From the NCBI GenBank assembly GCA_027257055.1, contig JAPVLO010001005.1:179572-243571 (forward strand): a DNA stretch of 64,000 bases, given 5' to 3'. The stretch's first letter is position 1; the number at the start of each line of letters is the position of its first letter. Below the pieces are notes generated by a model that saw nothing but the letters and a program-made list of their open reading frames with translations, was not told the origin of the DNA and made no database searches. Position numbers and translations under genes: made by a program. This document shows, piece after piece, positions 32,861 through 46,189 of this stretch. Source of the DNA: Cephalopachus bancanus. Taxonomy: Eukaryota > Chordata > Mammalia > Primates > Tarsiidae.

Positions 32861-34970
32861 GTAAGGTGCAAAATGAAAAAATAAACTATCGCCAAAATTT
32901 TATGCCATATATAATATGTCATATTTACACTTAAAAAAAATGAATGTGAAATACAATGTGAAAAACACAATACTTTTGTGATAAATGAAAGTTGAGAGAG
33001 CTTGTCATCAGCACAGAAAACACTACAAGCAATGCTAAATAAAGTCATTCGGGCTGAAGCAAAATGAGATCCAGTGGAAATTTTGATCTACAACAAGTAA
33101 TAAAGAGCACCACAAATGGAAATATGTAGGTAAGAAAGCATTATCTTTTATTTTCCTTTAATTATAAAAATAAGAACTGACTTTTTAAAGAAAAAACAAT
33201 TTATTAGTCTATAATGAATGTAGAAATGAAATATATGTCCACAACTACACAATTGAAAGAAGTGAATGGATGTATGCTCCAGTAAATTTATTATGTTTAT
33301 GTGATGGCAAAATAATAATACAACAATTTATAGCTAAAAAGTAAATAAAGATACTAAAATACTAAAAATGTTTTATTATCTCCAAATAAGTTAAATGTGG
33401 AACAGAGGAATAACAAATAGGATAAAAAGAAAACACATATAATTATAGATTAAATTACCTACATAGTTACATTAAATAAAAACAGATCACATACTTCCAC
33501 AAAAAGACAGAGATTAATGGACAGGATAAAAAAGCAAAGCCCGACTATTTACTAACAAAAAGAGATACACTTAAATATAAAGACTTAACTAAGTTTAAAA
33601 TAAAATGATGGAAAAACAAAATGCAAACTTAAGAATACTGTTGTGACTATAGAAATATCATACAAAGTAAACTTCGAGAAAAAGAATATCACATGATATA
33701 AAGTGGATATTTCACAAAGATAGTTGGCTAATAAATAATAACTCTAAATGTGTACCCACCTAAAAACAGAGTTCCAAAATTTATGAGACAAATTCAGACA
33801 TATCTGAAGGAAGAAAGAGATGCATCTACAATCAGAATTGATTATTTTATCATTGTCTTTCAGTAATGAATAGAAGAACTAAATAAAAATCAGTAAAAAT
33901 TTAGAATATATTGATAATACTTTCATCCAAATTATTGTAATTGACATTTTATAGAGCACTACACCTAGTAGCTATGTAATTCATATTATTTTCAAGGGCA
34001 CATGGAATGCTCATTAAGGTAGACTTTATCCTGTTCCATAAAATATGTGCTCATAAATGCCAAAAGTTTGAACCCTTACAGAATATGTTCTCTAGCCACA
34101 ATAAAGTTAAATTAGGAGTCAACAAACATGAAATATCCAGAAATACCTATAAATGTTCCCCAAAATATTCCTAAATGAAATAATAATAGAAATGAAGTCA
34201 TGAGGGAAATTTAAATATATTTTGAATCAAATATTATATAATCACTACATGTCAAAATATGGTGGGAGACAGCTAGAGTAATGTATGAAGGGAAATTTAT
34301 AGTTTTAAATGCCTAATTAGAAAAACAGAAAGTCTTAAAAATCAGCCACCTAAATTTTCCCTTTTTTTTTTTTTGAGTTGGAGTCTCACTCAGTCACCCA
34401 GACTGGAGTGCAGTGGCCGCCCCTGGCCCCCGCAACCTCGACCTGCGGGGCTCAGGCGATCCTTCCGCCTCACCCTTTCCAAGTAGCTGGAACTACAGGC
34501 ACGCTACCACACCCAGCTAATTTTCTATTTATTGTAGAGATGAGGTCTCGCCAAGTTGCCCAGGGGGGTCTCGAACCCGTGGGCTCACGCAATCCACTCA
34601 CTTCAGCCTCCCCAAGCGAGGGATTACAGGCTGAGCCACCGAGCCCGACTTAAATTTCCTTTTTTAAAAAAGCTAGCAAAAGAAGAACAAATTAAATCCA
34701 AAGTAAGTAAGAGGAAAGAAATAATAAGAGAACAGAAACAATTAGATAGAAAACAGACCACCAATAGAAAAAAATTTAAAAAGCAAAAACTTGGCTTTTA
34801 AAAGATTAATAAAATGTATATATTCCTAGGGAGACTTACCAAGGAACAAAGAGTGAGGAAACACTTCAGCAACAGGAACAAATGTACATCTCTACAGTTT
34901 TAAAGATATTAAAAGTTCAATAACAGTTATGTTCTCTGGCCACAATAAAATTAAATTGAAATCAATATTA
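32861..34970 (+). mobile_element. A-rich old L1/HAL1-like DNA
   Basis: Decayed, strongly A-rich sense-strand DNA with L1-like phrases. Examples are CACAATAAAGTTAAATTAGG (about 34099) and its near-repeat CACAATAAAATTAAATTG (about 34940). An Alu is inserted at 34362. Boundaries are approximate. Confidence 0.45.
34362..34650 (-). mobile_element. Lineage-specific Alu (older type)
   Basis: Flanked by TAAATTTTCC (34351) and TAAATTTCC (34651). It keeps CTCGCCAAGTTGCCCAGG. Confidence 0.88.
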
Positions 34971-36011
34971 TTATAATAATCAGGATTTTTTCTAAGAATA
35001 GGAAGCATATTTTCTTCCTCAGTTGTGTGTCTGATTAGCCTATGTACTCATTGATTTGATCCCACATTAACTGAATAGCAGAAAAGAGAATTGGGAAAAG
35101 AGCATTGTGGGAATTACCTGGTAGAGAAGGGTTTAGGACTATCACAGCACTGAAAGAACTGAGAGAATATGAGATTTGAAGACTATAGTCTTTTTAGTAC
35201 TGCAACAGTATTTAGGTAACTAAGAGGCACACATAGTAGAGGATAATTTGAAATCCATCAGCTGAAGGTCAGTGGGGCGTGGTGACCAAATCTTGCAAGG
35301 GTTTTTCAATGCTTAGGGAAGTTACATTGAGGTGAGTCCCTCATCAATAAGGCATTGGTATAATTACAACCCATTCTCATTACGCTTTCAACTATAATCT
35401 TATAAAGCAGTTACATCAATAATAGAGTGGAAATGGAAAACTATGTCAGTTGAGTAGAGTTGCTTGCTCCTTTCTTTTTCGCTTTCTGTATCTCACCACA
35501 CCACGGAGAAGAAAGTAAGTGCTTAGAAGGGAAAACAGCACAGAGAGGGAATGTACAACACTTGACAATTCCTCTTCACACTATGGGGTTGAAGGTTACA
35601 GTGTGGTCTAGAATAACCTGGGTAGATAATCTAAGATTTACACTGAGTTCAAAAATCAAATTGTAAAATAAGTGGGGCGGACTCATAAATATCAATGTGA
35701 GATCACTCTAACAATATTACCACCAAGTTCTGAATTTGGCCAATTCACACATGTAAAGGGAACATTTTCAACTAGATGGAAAGAAGTCACTGGAAAAAAC
35801 AGAATTACTCCATGCTTGCACTAATGAGCTGAGACTCATTAATACTGTATTTCTTCTTACAGCTGATGAGATCAGGCATGTTCAGGGTGGTAAGGCTGTA
35901 GAAAGTATATCTTTTACAGTTGAGAGTGACTTTATCTCAGCTATTATTCCTCCTCCTGTCTCTGTCTATCTGCTTGTTCTTCCTCTTGCTCATTTCTTTT
36001 TTCTCTGTATT
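34971..36011. other. Unclassified intergenic DNA
   Basis: No gene or repeat family recognised up to the inverted-duplication arm. Short open frames only. Confidence 0.45.
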
Positions 36012-36585
36012 TAGTCCTTCTAGGGCTGGGCCTGGGGCAGCTGTGAAAAGAAGCCGGGCTGAGCTTCAGAATACTAAGGATGGAGTGCCCAGACTCTTTG
36101 TTCTTAGCTGTGTGAAACTGCCTGGCTCACTTAACTTCTCTGAATCTGCTTTCTCAATATGTAAAGTGGAATGGATACCTCAATACGTAAAGCGGGTCCT
36201 ACCCAAGGACACACATGCTGCTGTGCTTGCAGGATGACTGGAAAAGCTTTAGAAGGCAGAAAATGATAATCAGATGTGAGTGACTCAAATTAAACTGATA
36301 CTTTTCCAAAATCCAAGGTAGGTCTTTGTACATATCACATTTGTTCTGTCATCATCTCCTGCCAGCAGCCTGCAAGTGAAAGGACGCTAATGCTAGAAAG
36401 GACTGCAGCATTTGGTCCCCAAGGGCCAGCATCAATTCTGCCTGGCTGGATGCCTTTCCTCATCTGTTGCATAGCAACCACCCCTGTCAGCTGCCTGTTT
36501 TTCCTCAGCACTTCCTCTGTAATGTGTCTGCAGTGAAATATGAACAGACTCAGGAAAGGAAGTTTGAAACACTATTTTAAATGTT
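36012..36585 (-). repeat. Arm B of the ~575-bp inverted duplication (partner 4222-4797)
   Basis: The reverse complement matches 4222-4797 across its whole length. Landmarks on this strand are GGGTCCTACCCAAGGACACA, GATACTTTTCCAAAATCCAA, GGTTGCTATGCAACAGATGA (complement) and CTGACAGGGGTGGTTGC (complement). Similarity ends abruptly at both edges. Visible differences are substitutions and a few small indels. Confidence 0.75.
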
Positions 36586-36649
36586 TTCTACTGTCAAATC
36601 TGTATCAATAGTTCTAACGTGGTCTATGACTTTTAGGCCCCTTATCCAA

Positions 36650-37430
36650 CTGTCCACTTCCATTCTACAATTGGAAATCTCTTGTACTCTGAAAATTGAC
36701 ATGTCTCAAATTGATTTCTTATAATACATATAAGAAATATAATACATATTTTCTTATAAACATCACATTTTTTTACTTACCTTTTCCAACTGAGTGAATA
36801 TCACAAACATACATTCAGATTCTCAAGCCAGAAATGTGAATCTTCTATCACCACTCATTTCCTGCATTCCTTTCCTATATTCAAACCACCATAAACATCT
36901 TTAATATTCTACCTTTAATATAGGTTTGCCGACTTCTCTTCCTTTGTTTCATTCTAGTTAAGGCCGCTATTCTCTCTCTATTCTGGCCTTCTGAAGAGTC
37001 TCTTAAATGCCCCCACTTCAAATAATTTTTTCTACTACAGTCGGTCCTCCACGAGTAACTAGAGTAATCATCTCAGAATGTAAATCAAACCGTGCCACAA
37101 TTTTAAAAAAACTTTAAAAAAATTTCAGTGTTCCTGTCAGCAGTCAGCATCCTCTCATAGTTAGATTGCCTCAGACAAAGTACATATCCTTTTTGCTGCT
37201 TGGATGCCCCTCCACAGATGGCATGAAATCCATTGCCTTTCCTCCTACACAGTCCTTTCTTACACAGAACACAACATCATTAGTTAGGTATTAATATTAA
37301 TATAGCCTTGTTTTATCCACATGACAATCTGGCCAATGGTTAAATAAATGTCTCCAGGCTTTCCACACCTACAAATGCTCTCTGAGGTTGACTCTGAAAA
37401 TGTCTCATTTCTTTGTTAAATGGTGGTTTT
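36650..37430 (+). mobile_element. L2-like remnant
   Basis: Pyrimidine-rich sense strand with the L2 3'-ORF pattern, for example ATCTCAGAATGTAAATCAAA near 37070. The match is patchy. Confidence 0.45.
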
Positions 37431-38094
37431 CCTCATCCTTTCTTAATGAAAATACTATTAAAAAAAAAGATTTTTCGTTAAAAGCATAAAAGTATTATAC
37501 CTATGAATTCACATTTTATGTAATATAACAAAAGAATCTTATGTTGTGGATATTCGGGTGTTTTCCAGTTTTATAATTGGATATGAAAAGTGAAATTTTT
37601 GCTTTTAAATATTAAAAATTGTTTTTTCTTGCAGTTAATTCCTAAAAGTGGAATTGTTGATATGTGATTATATACATATTTCTAAAGCTCTTATGCATAT
37701 ATTGTTCTCTAGAATGACTGTATCAATTTATAGTGCTACAACTATGTGTGAATGCCAGTTTTACTGCATTGTAATTGACACTGGTCGCTATTCTCTTTAA
37801 ACATTTGCCAGTCCTGCATTTGAAAAATAAGTTATTTAATATGGGTTAGTTAAAAAATATATTTAATCTCTTCTAACTATAGAAACCATTCAGTCTCAGG
37901 CAAAAAAACTGAAAAACACATATGGGAATGAAAAACAAAATAAAAATAGTCTCACACTAAAATAATCACTGCTATTATTTTAAATATTTTATTTACATTC
38001 ATTTGTTTATCCTTGACTCCTTGTTTTCCTTCACATCCAATATCTAACCAATCTGTCAGGAAAATATTTTGGTTCTAGCTTTAAAATATATTTA
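37431..38094. other. AT-rich DNA, possibly old L1/HAL1 complement
   Basis: AGTTAATTCCTAAAAGTGGA (about 37634) resembles a complement of the old L1/HAL1 3' region. Nothing firmer can be said. Confidence 0.3.
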
Positions 38095-38110
38095 CAATTT
38101 AACCACTTTT

Positions 38111-38394
38111 TTTTTTTTTTTGAGTTGGAGTCTCACTCTGTCACCCAGACTGGAGGGCAGTGGCCGCTCCGGCCACCGCAGCCTCAACCTGCTGGGCTCC
38201 TGTGATCCTTCCGCCTCAGCCTTCCGAGTAGCTGGAATTACAGGCATGAACTACCACGCCTGGCTGATTTTTTGATTTACTGTAGAGATGAGGTCTCGCT
38301 GCCCAGGCGGGTCTCGAACCCGCGGGCTCAGGCAATTCACTCACCTCAGCCTCCCAAAGGCGCGGGATTACAGGCTGAGCCACCGAGCCCGGCT
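38111..38394 (-). mobile_element. Lineage-specific Alu (younger type)
   Basis: CAATTTAACCACTTTT at 38095-38110 is repeated from 38395 as the target-site duplication. It has the compact CTCGCTGCCCAGGCGGG junction. Confidence 0.93.
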
Positions 38395-38411
38395 CAATTT
38401 AACCACTTTTT

Positions 38412-39748
38412 AAAAAACCACTTCTTTTTTTAACTTAAAATTTTTTTATTTTAAAATTGTGCAAAATTCAGTTGTTAGGTATATAAATATTCATTGTACA
38501 GGTACCCTTGTTGATGAGGTGTGCCCCCACTTCCCCAGGCAGATTTCCACTGCTGTCAAGCCCACCTCCCCACTCCCCCACTCCCCCCGCAGGTTCCCGC
38601 TACTGTCAATCCTTTTCTTATAGTGTTACGATATCTGTTCAAAGTCCACTTATGAGTGAGAACATGTGATACTCAGTTCTTTGTTTCTGTGAAAGATCAC
38701 TCAGTATTATAGATTGCAATTCCATCCAGTTGCAGCAAAGTTCATGATTTTGTTCTTTATGGCTGCATAATATTCCATCGTGTATATGTCCCACTTTTTT
38801 ATACAGTCCTCTTTTGATGGGCAGCACAGTTGGTTCCATGTTCTTGCTATTGTGAACAATGCTGCGATAAACATACGTGTGCAGGCATCTTTTTTATAGA
38901 GGATTTGAGTTCTTCTGGGTATATTTCCAGTGGGGGGATTGCAGGGTCATATAAAAGGTCGATTTTTAGAGCTTTTAGGAATTGCCACACTGTTTTCCAC
39001 AAAGGCTGTACTAGTTTACACTTCCACGAACAGTGTAGAAGTGTTCCCTTTTTGCCACATCCTCTCCAGCATCTGTTATTTTTTGAGTTATTGATGATGG
39101 CCGTTCTGACTGGAGTTAGGTGGTATCTCAGTGTAGTTTTAATTTGCATTTCTTTGACGACTAGTGAGGTTGAATATTTTTTCATGTATCTGTTGACTGC
39201 TTGTATGAGAACAGTCTATTCATATCTTTTGTCCACTTTGTGATGGGGCTGTCTGCTTTTTTCTTTTCAGCACGTTTGAGTTTCTTGTAGATCCTAGATG
39301 TTAGGCCTTTGTCAGACATGGAGTTGGCAAATATTTTTTTCCCAGTTTGTGGGCTGTCTCCCTGCTCTCTTGATGGTTCGTTTTGCTTTGCAGAAGCTTG
39401 TCAGTTTGATGAGATTCCACTTGTCTATCTTATTTCTTATGGTATGGGCACTTAGGGTTCTGATCAGGAATTGATTGCCAGTGCCAATTTCCATTAGGGT
39501 GTCTCCTGCGTTTTCTAAGGTTCTTATAGTTTGAGGTTTTATGTTTAGGTCTCTGATCCATTTAGAGGTAATTTTTGTGTATGGTGATAGGTAGGGGCCC
39601 TGTTTCAATCTTCTGCATGTGTTCAGCCAGTTTTCCCAGTACCATTTGCTGAATAGGTTCTCGTCTCCCCAGTGATTGGTGGTGGAGGCTTTGTCGAAGA
39701 TGAGTTGGTTGAGAAATTGAGGTTTTGCTTCTGGAATCTCAATTCTAT
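38412..39748 (-). mobile_element. Younger-type L1, 3' 1.3 kb
   Basis: The 3' UTR (TTGTTGATGAGGTGTGCCCC) runs into ORF2 C-terminal sequence. The partly open frames at 38847-39185 and 39312-39752 on the minus strand are ORF2-derived and interrupted. It is 5'-truncated at about 39748, where L2 DNA begins. Flanks AAAACCACTTCT and AAAAGCCAGTTCT may be a diverged target duplication. Confidence 0.8.
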
Positions 39749-39754
39749 TCAAAA

Positions 39755-40424
39755 GCCAGTTCTAGTTACCACTCTTGATCAAACCACCATCATTGCTCAT
39801 GTGGACCATTACAATAGCATCCTCACTAGTCTCCCTGCTTTGACCCTGTCCCATGTAGTCTCTTCTTCACACAGCATCCAGAGGGATCCTGCTAAAATCT
39901 TATGCCACTTTTTTACCCACAGCCCTTACAGATCTCTTATCAAACTTTGAGTGATACTAAAGTCCTTAATGTGGTCTGTAAGTCAAACAGCATTCATTTA
40001 TCACCTCTCTGACCTCATTGTCTTACCCTGTCACTCACTCCACTGCAGCAACATTAGAGTCCTTTCAAATAGCTAATATATCAGACTTGCTTGTACTTTA
40101 GGTATTTGTTCGGCTTTTTTAATTGACAAGAATATTCTTCTATAATATAGCTGCATGGCTACTTCCCTCATAATGAGGCTTTTGCTCAAGTGAGCACCCC
40201 CAGGTTGTTCTGATCCCTTTTTCTCTGCTTTATTTTTCTTTTCTTTATAACTTACTTTGTGAAGCACTATATACTTTAGCTCTTTTTGTGTTCATTGTTT
40301 TTAGAATATTTATCCAACTAGAACATAGACCCCACAGGGCAGAAATATGTGAGTGTTTTGCTTTGTTTCTAAAGAACATTGAATAGGGGCTTAGCACATA
40401 GAAGACACTCATAAATATTTTCTG
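39755..40424 (+). mobile_element. L2 remnant
   Basis: GGACCATTACAATAGCATCC, CTAGTCTCCCTGCTTTGACC and TCTCTGACCTCATTGTCTTA appear in the L2 order. The A/T-rich end near 40330-40420 fits the L2 3' end. Confidence 0.7.
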
Positions 40425-40478
40425 ATTATCTATCTATCTATAATCTATCTATCGATCTACCTATCTATCTCATCTACC
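40425..40478 (+). repeat. Imperfect (ATCT)n microsatellite
   Basis: Runs of TATC/ATCT units with several interruptions, at the 3' end of the L2. Confidence 0.9.
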
Positions 40479-40799
40479 TTGATAAATGCTCAGGTGAAGT
40501 AATAAGTCCTTAATGGTCTGGTTGGGCATAATAATATAAGGAAAAGCATTTATTTTGTTGCTTTATAAAGGGAATTGATGAGGGACAAAAGAGGTAAACT
40601 AGAATTCAAGAAGCTGTCCTGATATTCGATGTAAGTCCTTCTTTTTAAATTCCAAGATCATTAGTATATTCCACAAAGTCTCCCAAGCTGTTTGGTAGGA
40701 GTAGATATTTTTGGGAAATTGAGGTGGGCATGTGTGAAAGGATAGGTGTGAGTTCAAGAGATATGAAACAAAATAAAGGCATTTAAAAAGTGACATCAG

Positions 40800-41083
40800 A
40801 GCCGGGCTTGGTGGCTCAGCCTGTAATCCCGCGCCTTTGGGAGGCTGAGGTGAGTGGATTGCCTGAGCCCGCGGGTTCGAGACCCGCCTGGGCAGCGAGA
40901 CCTCATCTCTACAATAAATAAAAAAATCAGCCGGGCGTGGTAGCGCATGCCTGTAATTCCGGCTAATTGGAAGGGTGAGGCGGAAGGATCACCGGAGCCC
41001 AGCAGGTCGAGGCTGCGGTGGCCGGGAGCGGCCACTGCACTCCAGTCTGGGCGACAGAGTGAGACTCCAACTCAAAAAAAAAA
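40800..41083 (+). mobile_element. Lineage-specific Alu (younger type)
   Basis: Contains GCGGGTTCGAGACCCGCCTG and GGGCAGCGAGACCTCATCTC. AAAAAGTGACATCAG flanks it at 40785-40799 and 41084-41098. Confidence 0.95.
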
Positions 41084-41099
41084 AAAAAGTGACATCAGT

Positions 41100-44000
41100 A
41101 AGGTACCAGGCTAGTAAACTCCAAGCCTTTATTCATCCACAAATAAATAGAGTAAGCAATATACAAAGTAGAATGGCTTTATGAAAACCACAGGGTCAAG
41201 TTGAGAAGCTACAGCACCAGGCTAAATTAAAACCAAAAAGGGATTCCAGAGACAGGTATAGGAAAATTTCCAGCATTTTAAACACTTGTCTGTGCCCACC
41301 TCTCCCTCATGCCTGGCATAGTTTGGCACAGCCAGGAGGAAACATGCTATGTCAGGGTTCCTCCCTTGGGATGAAAATAAAACAGCGGACTTGGTGTCAA
41401 ACTCTAGTGTGTCTGGTGGTCAACCAAGAGATAGATTTGTCTTGCCTTACTCAGAACACTGACACAACTGGTGGCATAGTAAGAAATCTGCTGAAAACAG
41501 ACACAAGCACTGCAGCAGGCAGACACCAAGTGAGCAAAAAGATAACAAACTCCTGAGATGAAGCAGAGGACAGCTGCTTAGGGAATTTGAGACTGAGAGT
41601 TAAAAGCATATGAACAAGAACAGAGAAGACATATCTCCCCAAAAGGTTTGAGAAGTCCTAGAAACTCCACTGGGTTGATTGGTGGAAATCTTTCCTTGCA
41701 TCAAACCAGTTTAAAATAACTGGGAGAGGTAGTTGGTTATTCAAACACACAAATCTCAAAAAAGAATTATAAGGCATTCAAAAAAAAAGAGAAAAAATGC
41801 TTCAATAAAAGGAATAAAATAGAGCCCCAGAAAATGACCCTAAGGAAACAGAGATATATAAACTACTGTACAAAGAATTTAAAATAACTGTCTTAAAAAT
41901 ACTCAATAGGTTAAAAGAGAACACAGACAGACAACTAAAAAAAATCAGAAAAATGGCACATGAACAAAAGGAGAATATCAACAAAGCAATAGGACCTACA
42001 AAAAGGAACCAAATAGAAATTATGGAGCTGAAAAATGCAGTACCTGAACTGAAAAATTTCACTGAGAGATACAACAATAGTTTAGACCAAGCAGCTAAAA
42101 GAATCAATGAGTTGAAGACAGCATATATTCAAATATGAACATTTAATCCACAAGAGAAGAAACCCCAATAAGCTAACAAACACAGGGGAAAATGTTTAAT
42201 CTTACTCGTGGCCAAAGTCATACAAATTAGAATATAGTTAACACTGAAAGGAAACTGTTTGAAAGGAAACTGCTTGTCAGACATGGTTCTAAGAACATGT
42301 CACCAATTAATTAGTTCAATTATCACAATGATCCCATTGAGCTGATATTACTATCATTACAGTCTCCATTGGATCAATGAAGATCTGATAGGTGATAAGT
42401 CATAAAACTTGTTTATAAAATCAAGGCAATTTGGTCTCAGAGACCATATCTATAGCCATTCTGCAATTCTGCCTTCCTAAGCTATATCCGCTTCTGTCTT
42501 GAGTAACTGTCCTTAAACTAAATATTTATAATACTTAGCATATGCCAAGCAAATGCAAATTTGGGCATTTATCTCAGAGAAATGGAAACTTATGTTCACC
42601 CAAATCTTCTACATATCAACTTTATTTGTTATAGTCAAAAACTGGGAGCAACCAAATTGACGAACCCATTTGAGGACTGAACTCCAGACAAGGGATATCT
42701 AATGATGAACCACCCAGGTGCCCTGGGATATCGCAACTTTAATAGTTGCTCTAATAAATGTTCTGTAAGATTATGAGGCAATTGTGCTAATTTTTCTAGA
42801 ACATTTATCAGAAAAAGCACTTTTAAAAGGGCACTATTTTCATACCTCTTTACATAGACTCCAGTTTTTGTCTTTTTTTTGAGAAACTATTTATTTGAAA
42901 ATTTTATCTTTAGCTATTTTGCTATCTTGTGTTCAAAGAGGGAAGGGAAAAAAACCCCTTGGTACCATAACCCAGGAAACTTAGACCCAAAAGAAGTGGA
43001 ATAGGAAAATTAGGACAATGGTCACTTCTGTCCTTCTGAATTCTTCTGCTGTTTATATGCCCTGAGTGCCAACTCCACTCTTAAGCTCCTGTTACCTAAG
43101 ACAGCGTATCTGAAGTCATTGAGTCAGAGGAGCAAAAAGAAAATAAATAACAAAAGTGAACAAAGTCTCAGAAACGTATGGGACACTAGCAAGCAGACAA
43201 CATATGCATTAGAGAAATTAATGAAGAAGAGAAAGAGAAAGGGGAAGATCGCTTATTTGAAGGAATAATGATCCAGAACTTCTCAAATCTGAGGAAATAA
43301 ATGAACACAAAAATTCAAAAAGCTCAATATACTTCAACTAGAATAAACCCGAGAAGATCAACACAGAGACACATTATAAACAGTCAAAGACAGAGAAGGA
43401 ATCTTAAAAACAATGAGAGAAAAGTGATTAATTACAAACAATGGAGCATAAGATTATCAGCACATTTTTCAGCAAAAAACTTTCAAACCATAAGACAATA
43501 GGTTGATATATTCAAAATGCTGCAAGAAGAGGAAAACATAAACTAAGCATATTTTATCTGGCAAAAAATATTCTTCAAAATGAAAGTGAAATTAAGACCA
43601 CCAGATTAAAAAAAGAAGCTGAGAGAGTTTGTTATTAGAACTGCTTTATAAAAACATTTTGAAGAGGGTTCTTTAAGTTGAAATAAAAGGATGACAGACA
43701 GCAACACAAAGGCATACAAAAATATAAAGTTCTTTGATTTAAAAAAAATACATAGAAAAGTATAGTAACCTGCATTATTGTAATTTTGGCAGATAAATTT
43801 ACTTCACTTGTATACGTAATTTAAATGACAAAATGTGGAAAACACAATAACTCTATGTTAATGAGTATACAGTGTATAAAGGTTTAATTGGTTACATCAG
43901 TAGCATAAAGTGGTGGCAGAATTTTACGTAAAAGAGTACAATTTTCCCATCACATTGAAGTTAAATTATCAGTTTAAATAGATAGCTAAAACTTTAAGAT

Positions 44001-45886
44001 GTTTTCTGTAATCCCTATAGTAACCACAATGAAAATATCTATTGAGTAGACACAAAATAAAATAGGAGGAAAATAAAAATAAGTTATGAAAAAATATGTA
44101 AAACACAGAAGAAGGCAATAAGAGAAGAAAGGAGGGACAAAGAAAGCTATAAGAAATTTTTAAGATGAACAAAATGTTGCCATTTTGTTCAAAGTTCTTC
44201 CCTATGAGCAATTTCTTTAAATGTGAATTAATTAAAATCCTCAATCAAAAGACATAGATTGGCTGAATGGATTTTTAAAACATATCAAACTACATGCTTT
44301 CTACAAGATGCTCCTTTAGATTTAAGGATGCAAATAGACTGAAATTGAAAGAATGGAGAAAGGCATTCTGTAAACATGCTAACCAAAAGAGCCCAGGGGT
44401 GTCTACACTAATATTAGATAAACTGTAAGTTAAAAGCTGTTAGAGACAAAGAAGGACATTATATAATGATAAGAGGGTCAACTGACCAAAAAGATGTAAC
44501 AGTTGTAAATACTTAAGCACCAAACACCAGAGTTTCTAAATATATTAAACAAAATTGACATAATTGAAGGAAGAAACAAACAGTCATACATTAATAGTAG
44601 GAGACTTTAATATCATATTTTAAATAATGGATAAAACAACCAGACAAAAGATCAATAAAGAAATAAAGGACTTGAACAACACTACACAGCAATTTTGCCT
44701 AACGATACACAGAATATTCCATTCAACAATCGTAGGCTACACATGCTTCTCAAGTGCATATGCAATATTGTCCAGAACAAACGACACATTAGACTACAAA
44801 ACAAATCTGAACATACTTTTAAAGATTAAAATTATGCAAACTATGTTTCTAATTGAATCATGGAGAAATAGAATATCTGAATAGACAAGTAGCTAAAAAA
44901 AGATTTAATCAATAATCAAACCCCTCCCTCAAAAAAGAAAAGCCTTGGTGAAGGTGAGTTCACTGGTGAACTCTAACAAACATTTAAGAAGAATTAACAC
45001 CAATCCTTTCAAGCTTATCAAAAAGTTAGAGGAGATAATATTTCTAAGTTCATTTTATAAGGCCAGAAATTCCCTAATAACAAAGCTAAATAACGACACT
45101 ATAAGAAAACAGCACACCAATATCCCTGGTATTAATGCAAAAACACTCAACAAAAATTAGCAACTAAATTCAATAAATCTAAGACCTGAAACTGTGAAAC
45201 TGCTACATTGGAAAAATATTCCAGAAATTTCTCAAAGACATACAAATGGCCAAGAAATTTATTTAAAAATGCTCAACATAACTAATCATCAGAGAAATGC
45301 AAATCAAAATCACAATGAGTTATCATCTCATTTCAGTTAAAATGGTTTTTATTTAAAAAAAAAGATAGAATAATGGATGCTGGTGAGCATTTAGACAAAG
45401 GGAAACTCTCATGCATACACTGTAAGTGGGAATGTAAATTAGTACAGCCACTATGGAAAACAACACGGAGGTTCCTCAAAAAAACTAAAAATAGAACTAT
45501 TGTATGATCCAGCAATTCTACTACTGGGTATATAACCACAAGAAAGGAAATAAATTGGAAAGACATCTGTATCACCTTGTTTATTGTAGCACTGTTCACA
45601 ATAGCTAAAATATGAAATCAACCCATCAGCAGATGATGGTTAAGGAAAATGTAGTATATATAAATAATTTATTTAGCCATGAAATAATTATATCCTGTCC
45701 TTTTCAGCAATATTAATGGAGCTGGAGTTCACTATACTAAATGAAATAAGTCAAGTACAGAAAGACAAACATCTTATGTTCTCACTCATATGTGGGAGCT
45801 AAAAACATGAATTTCATGAAGATACTGAGTAGATTGGTGGTTACCAGAGGCTGGGAAGGGTACATGGGGAATGAGAGAACTTGATT
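41100..45886 (+). mobile_element. Old L1 mosaic: 5' UTR, ORF1 and ORF2 pieces
   Basis: 41190-42145 resembles an L1 5' UTR and ORF1. The frame at 41953-42138 reads as the coiled-coil part of ORF1p (MELKNAVPELKNFTERYNNS). 42145-43100 is poorly assigned. 43130-45886 reads as ORF1 end, ORF2 pieces and 3' UTR. The last element continues after the RBM3/Alu insertions at 47165. All frames are broken. Confidence 0.6.
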
Positions 45887-45901
45887 AAAAAGTACAAATA
45901 T
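45887..45901 (+). repeat. Target-site duplication, copy 1
   Basis: AAAAAGTACAAATAT, at the left edge of the RBM3 retrocopy. GTACAAATAT recurs at 46861-46870 and 47155-47164. Confidence 0.85.
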
Positions 45902-46188
45902 CCACCCTGGTTTCTGCCACCATAGTCTCTAGACCGTCCATATCCATATCCATATCCTCCAGGTCGGCTGTCATATCTGCCGCTCCCATAGCCTTGGTCT
46001 CCACCACCTCTAGAGTAGCCATGACCACGGGCCCCCAAAGCACCCCCTCTGGTTCCCGGGCAGACTTGCCTGCATGGTCAACACGGATCTGGCGACCGTC
46101 CAGGGACTCTCCATTCATGGCTCTCATGGCATCTGAGGCATGCTCTGGGTTGGTGAAGGTGATGAAGCCAAAACCCCCGGGGTCGCTG
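45902..46188 (-). pseudogene. RBM3: RBM3 retrocopy, inverted 5' segment (RRM C-terminal half and RGG/YGG region)
   Basis: The minus strand encodes the RBM3 RRM second half ([17 protein letters not shown]1-type motif, then [20 protein letters not shown]) and, in another frame, the Gly/Arg/Tyr-rich tail ([20 protein letters not shown] and onward to GRNQGG). There is an extra G in the G-run near 46176, and a frame change after KSAR. The RBM3 N-terminus (RNP2 half) is absent, so the copy is 5'-truncated, and no introns interrupt the joined exons. This segment is upside-down relative to the rest of the retrocopy, which follows on the + strand. The parent gene lies on Xp in human; this copy is non-functional. 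Confidence 0.92.
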
Positions 46189-46189
46189 A

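Noticed and set aside
40425..40478. A CRISPR-like array
   Set aside because: It is a simple tetranucleotide microsatellite; no spaced direct repeats exist in the window.
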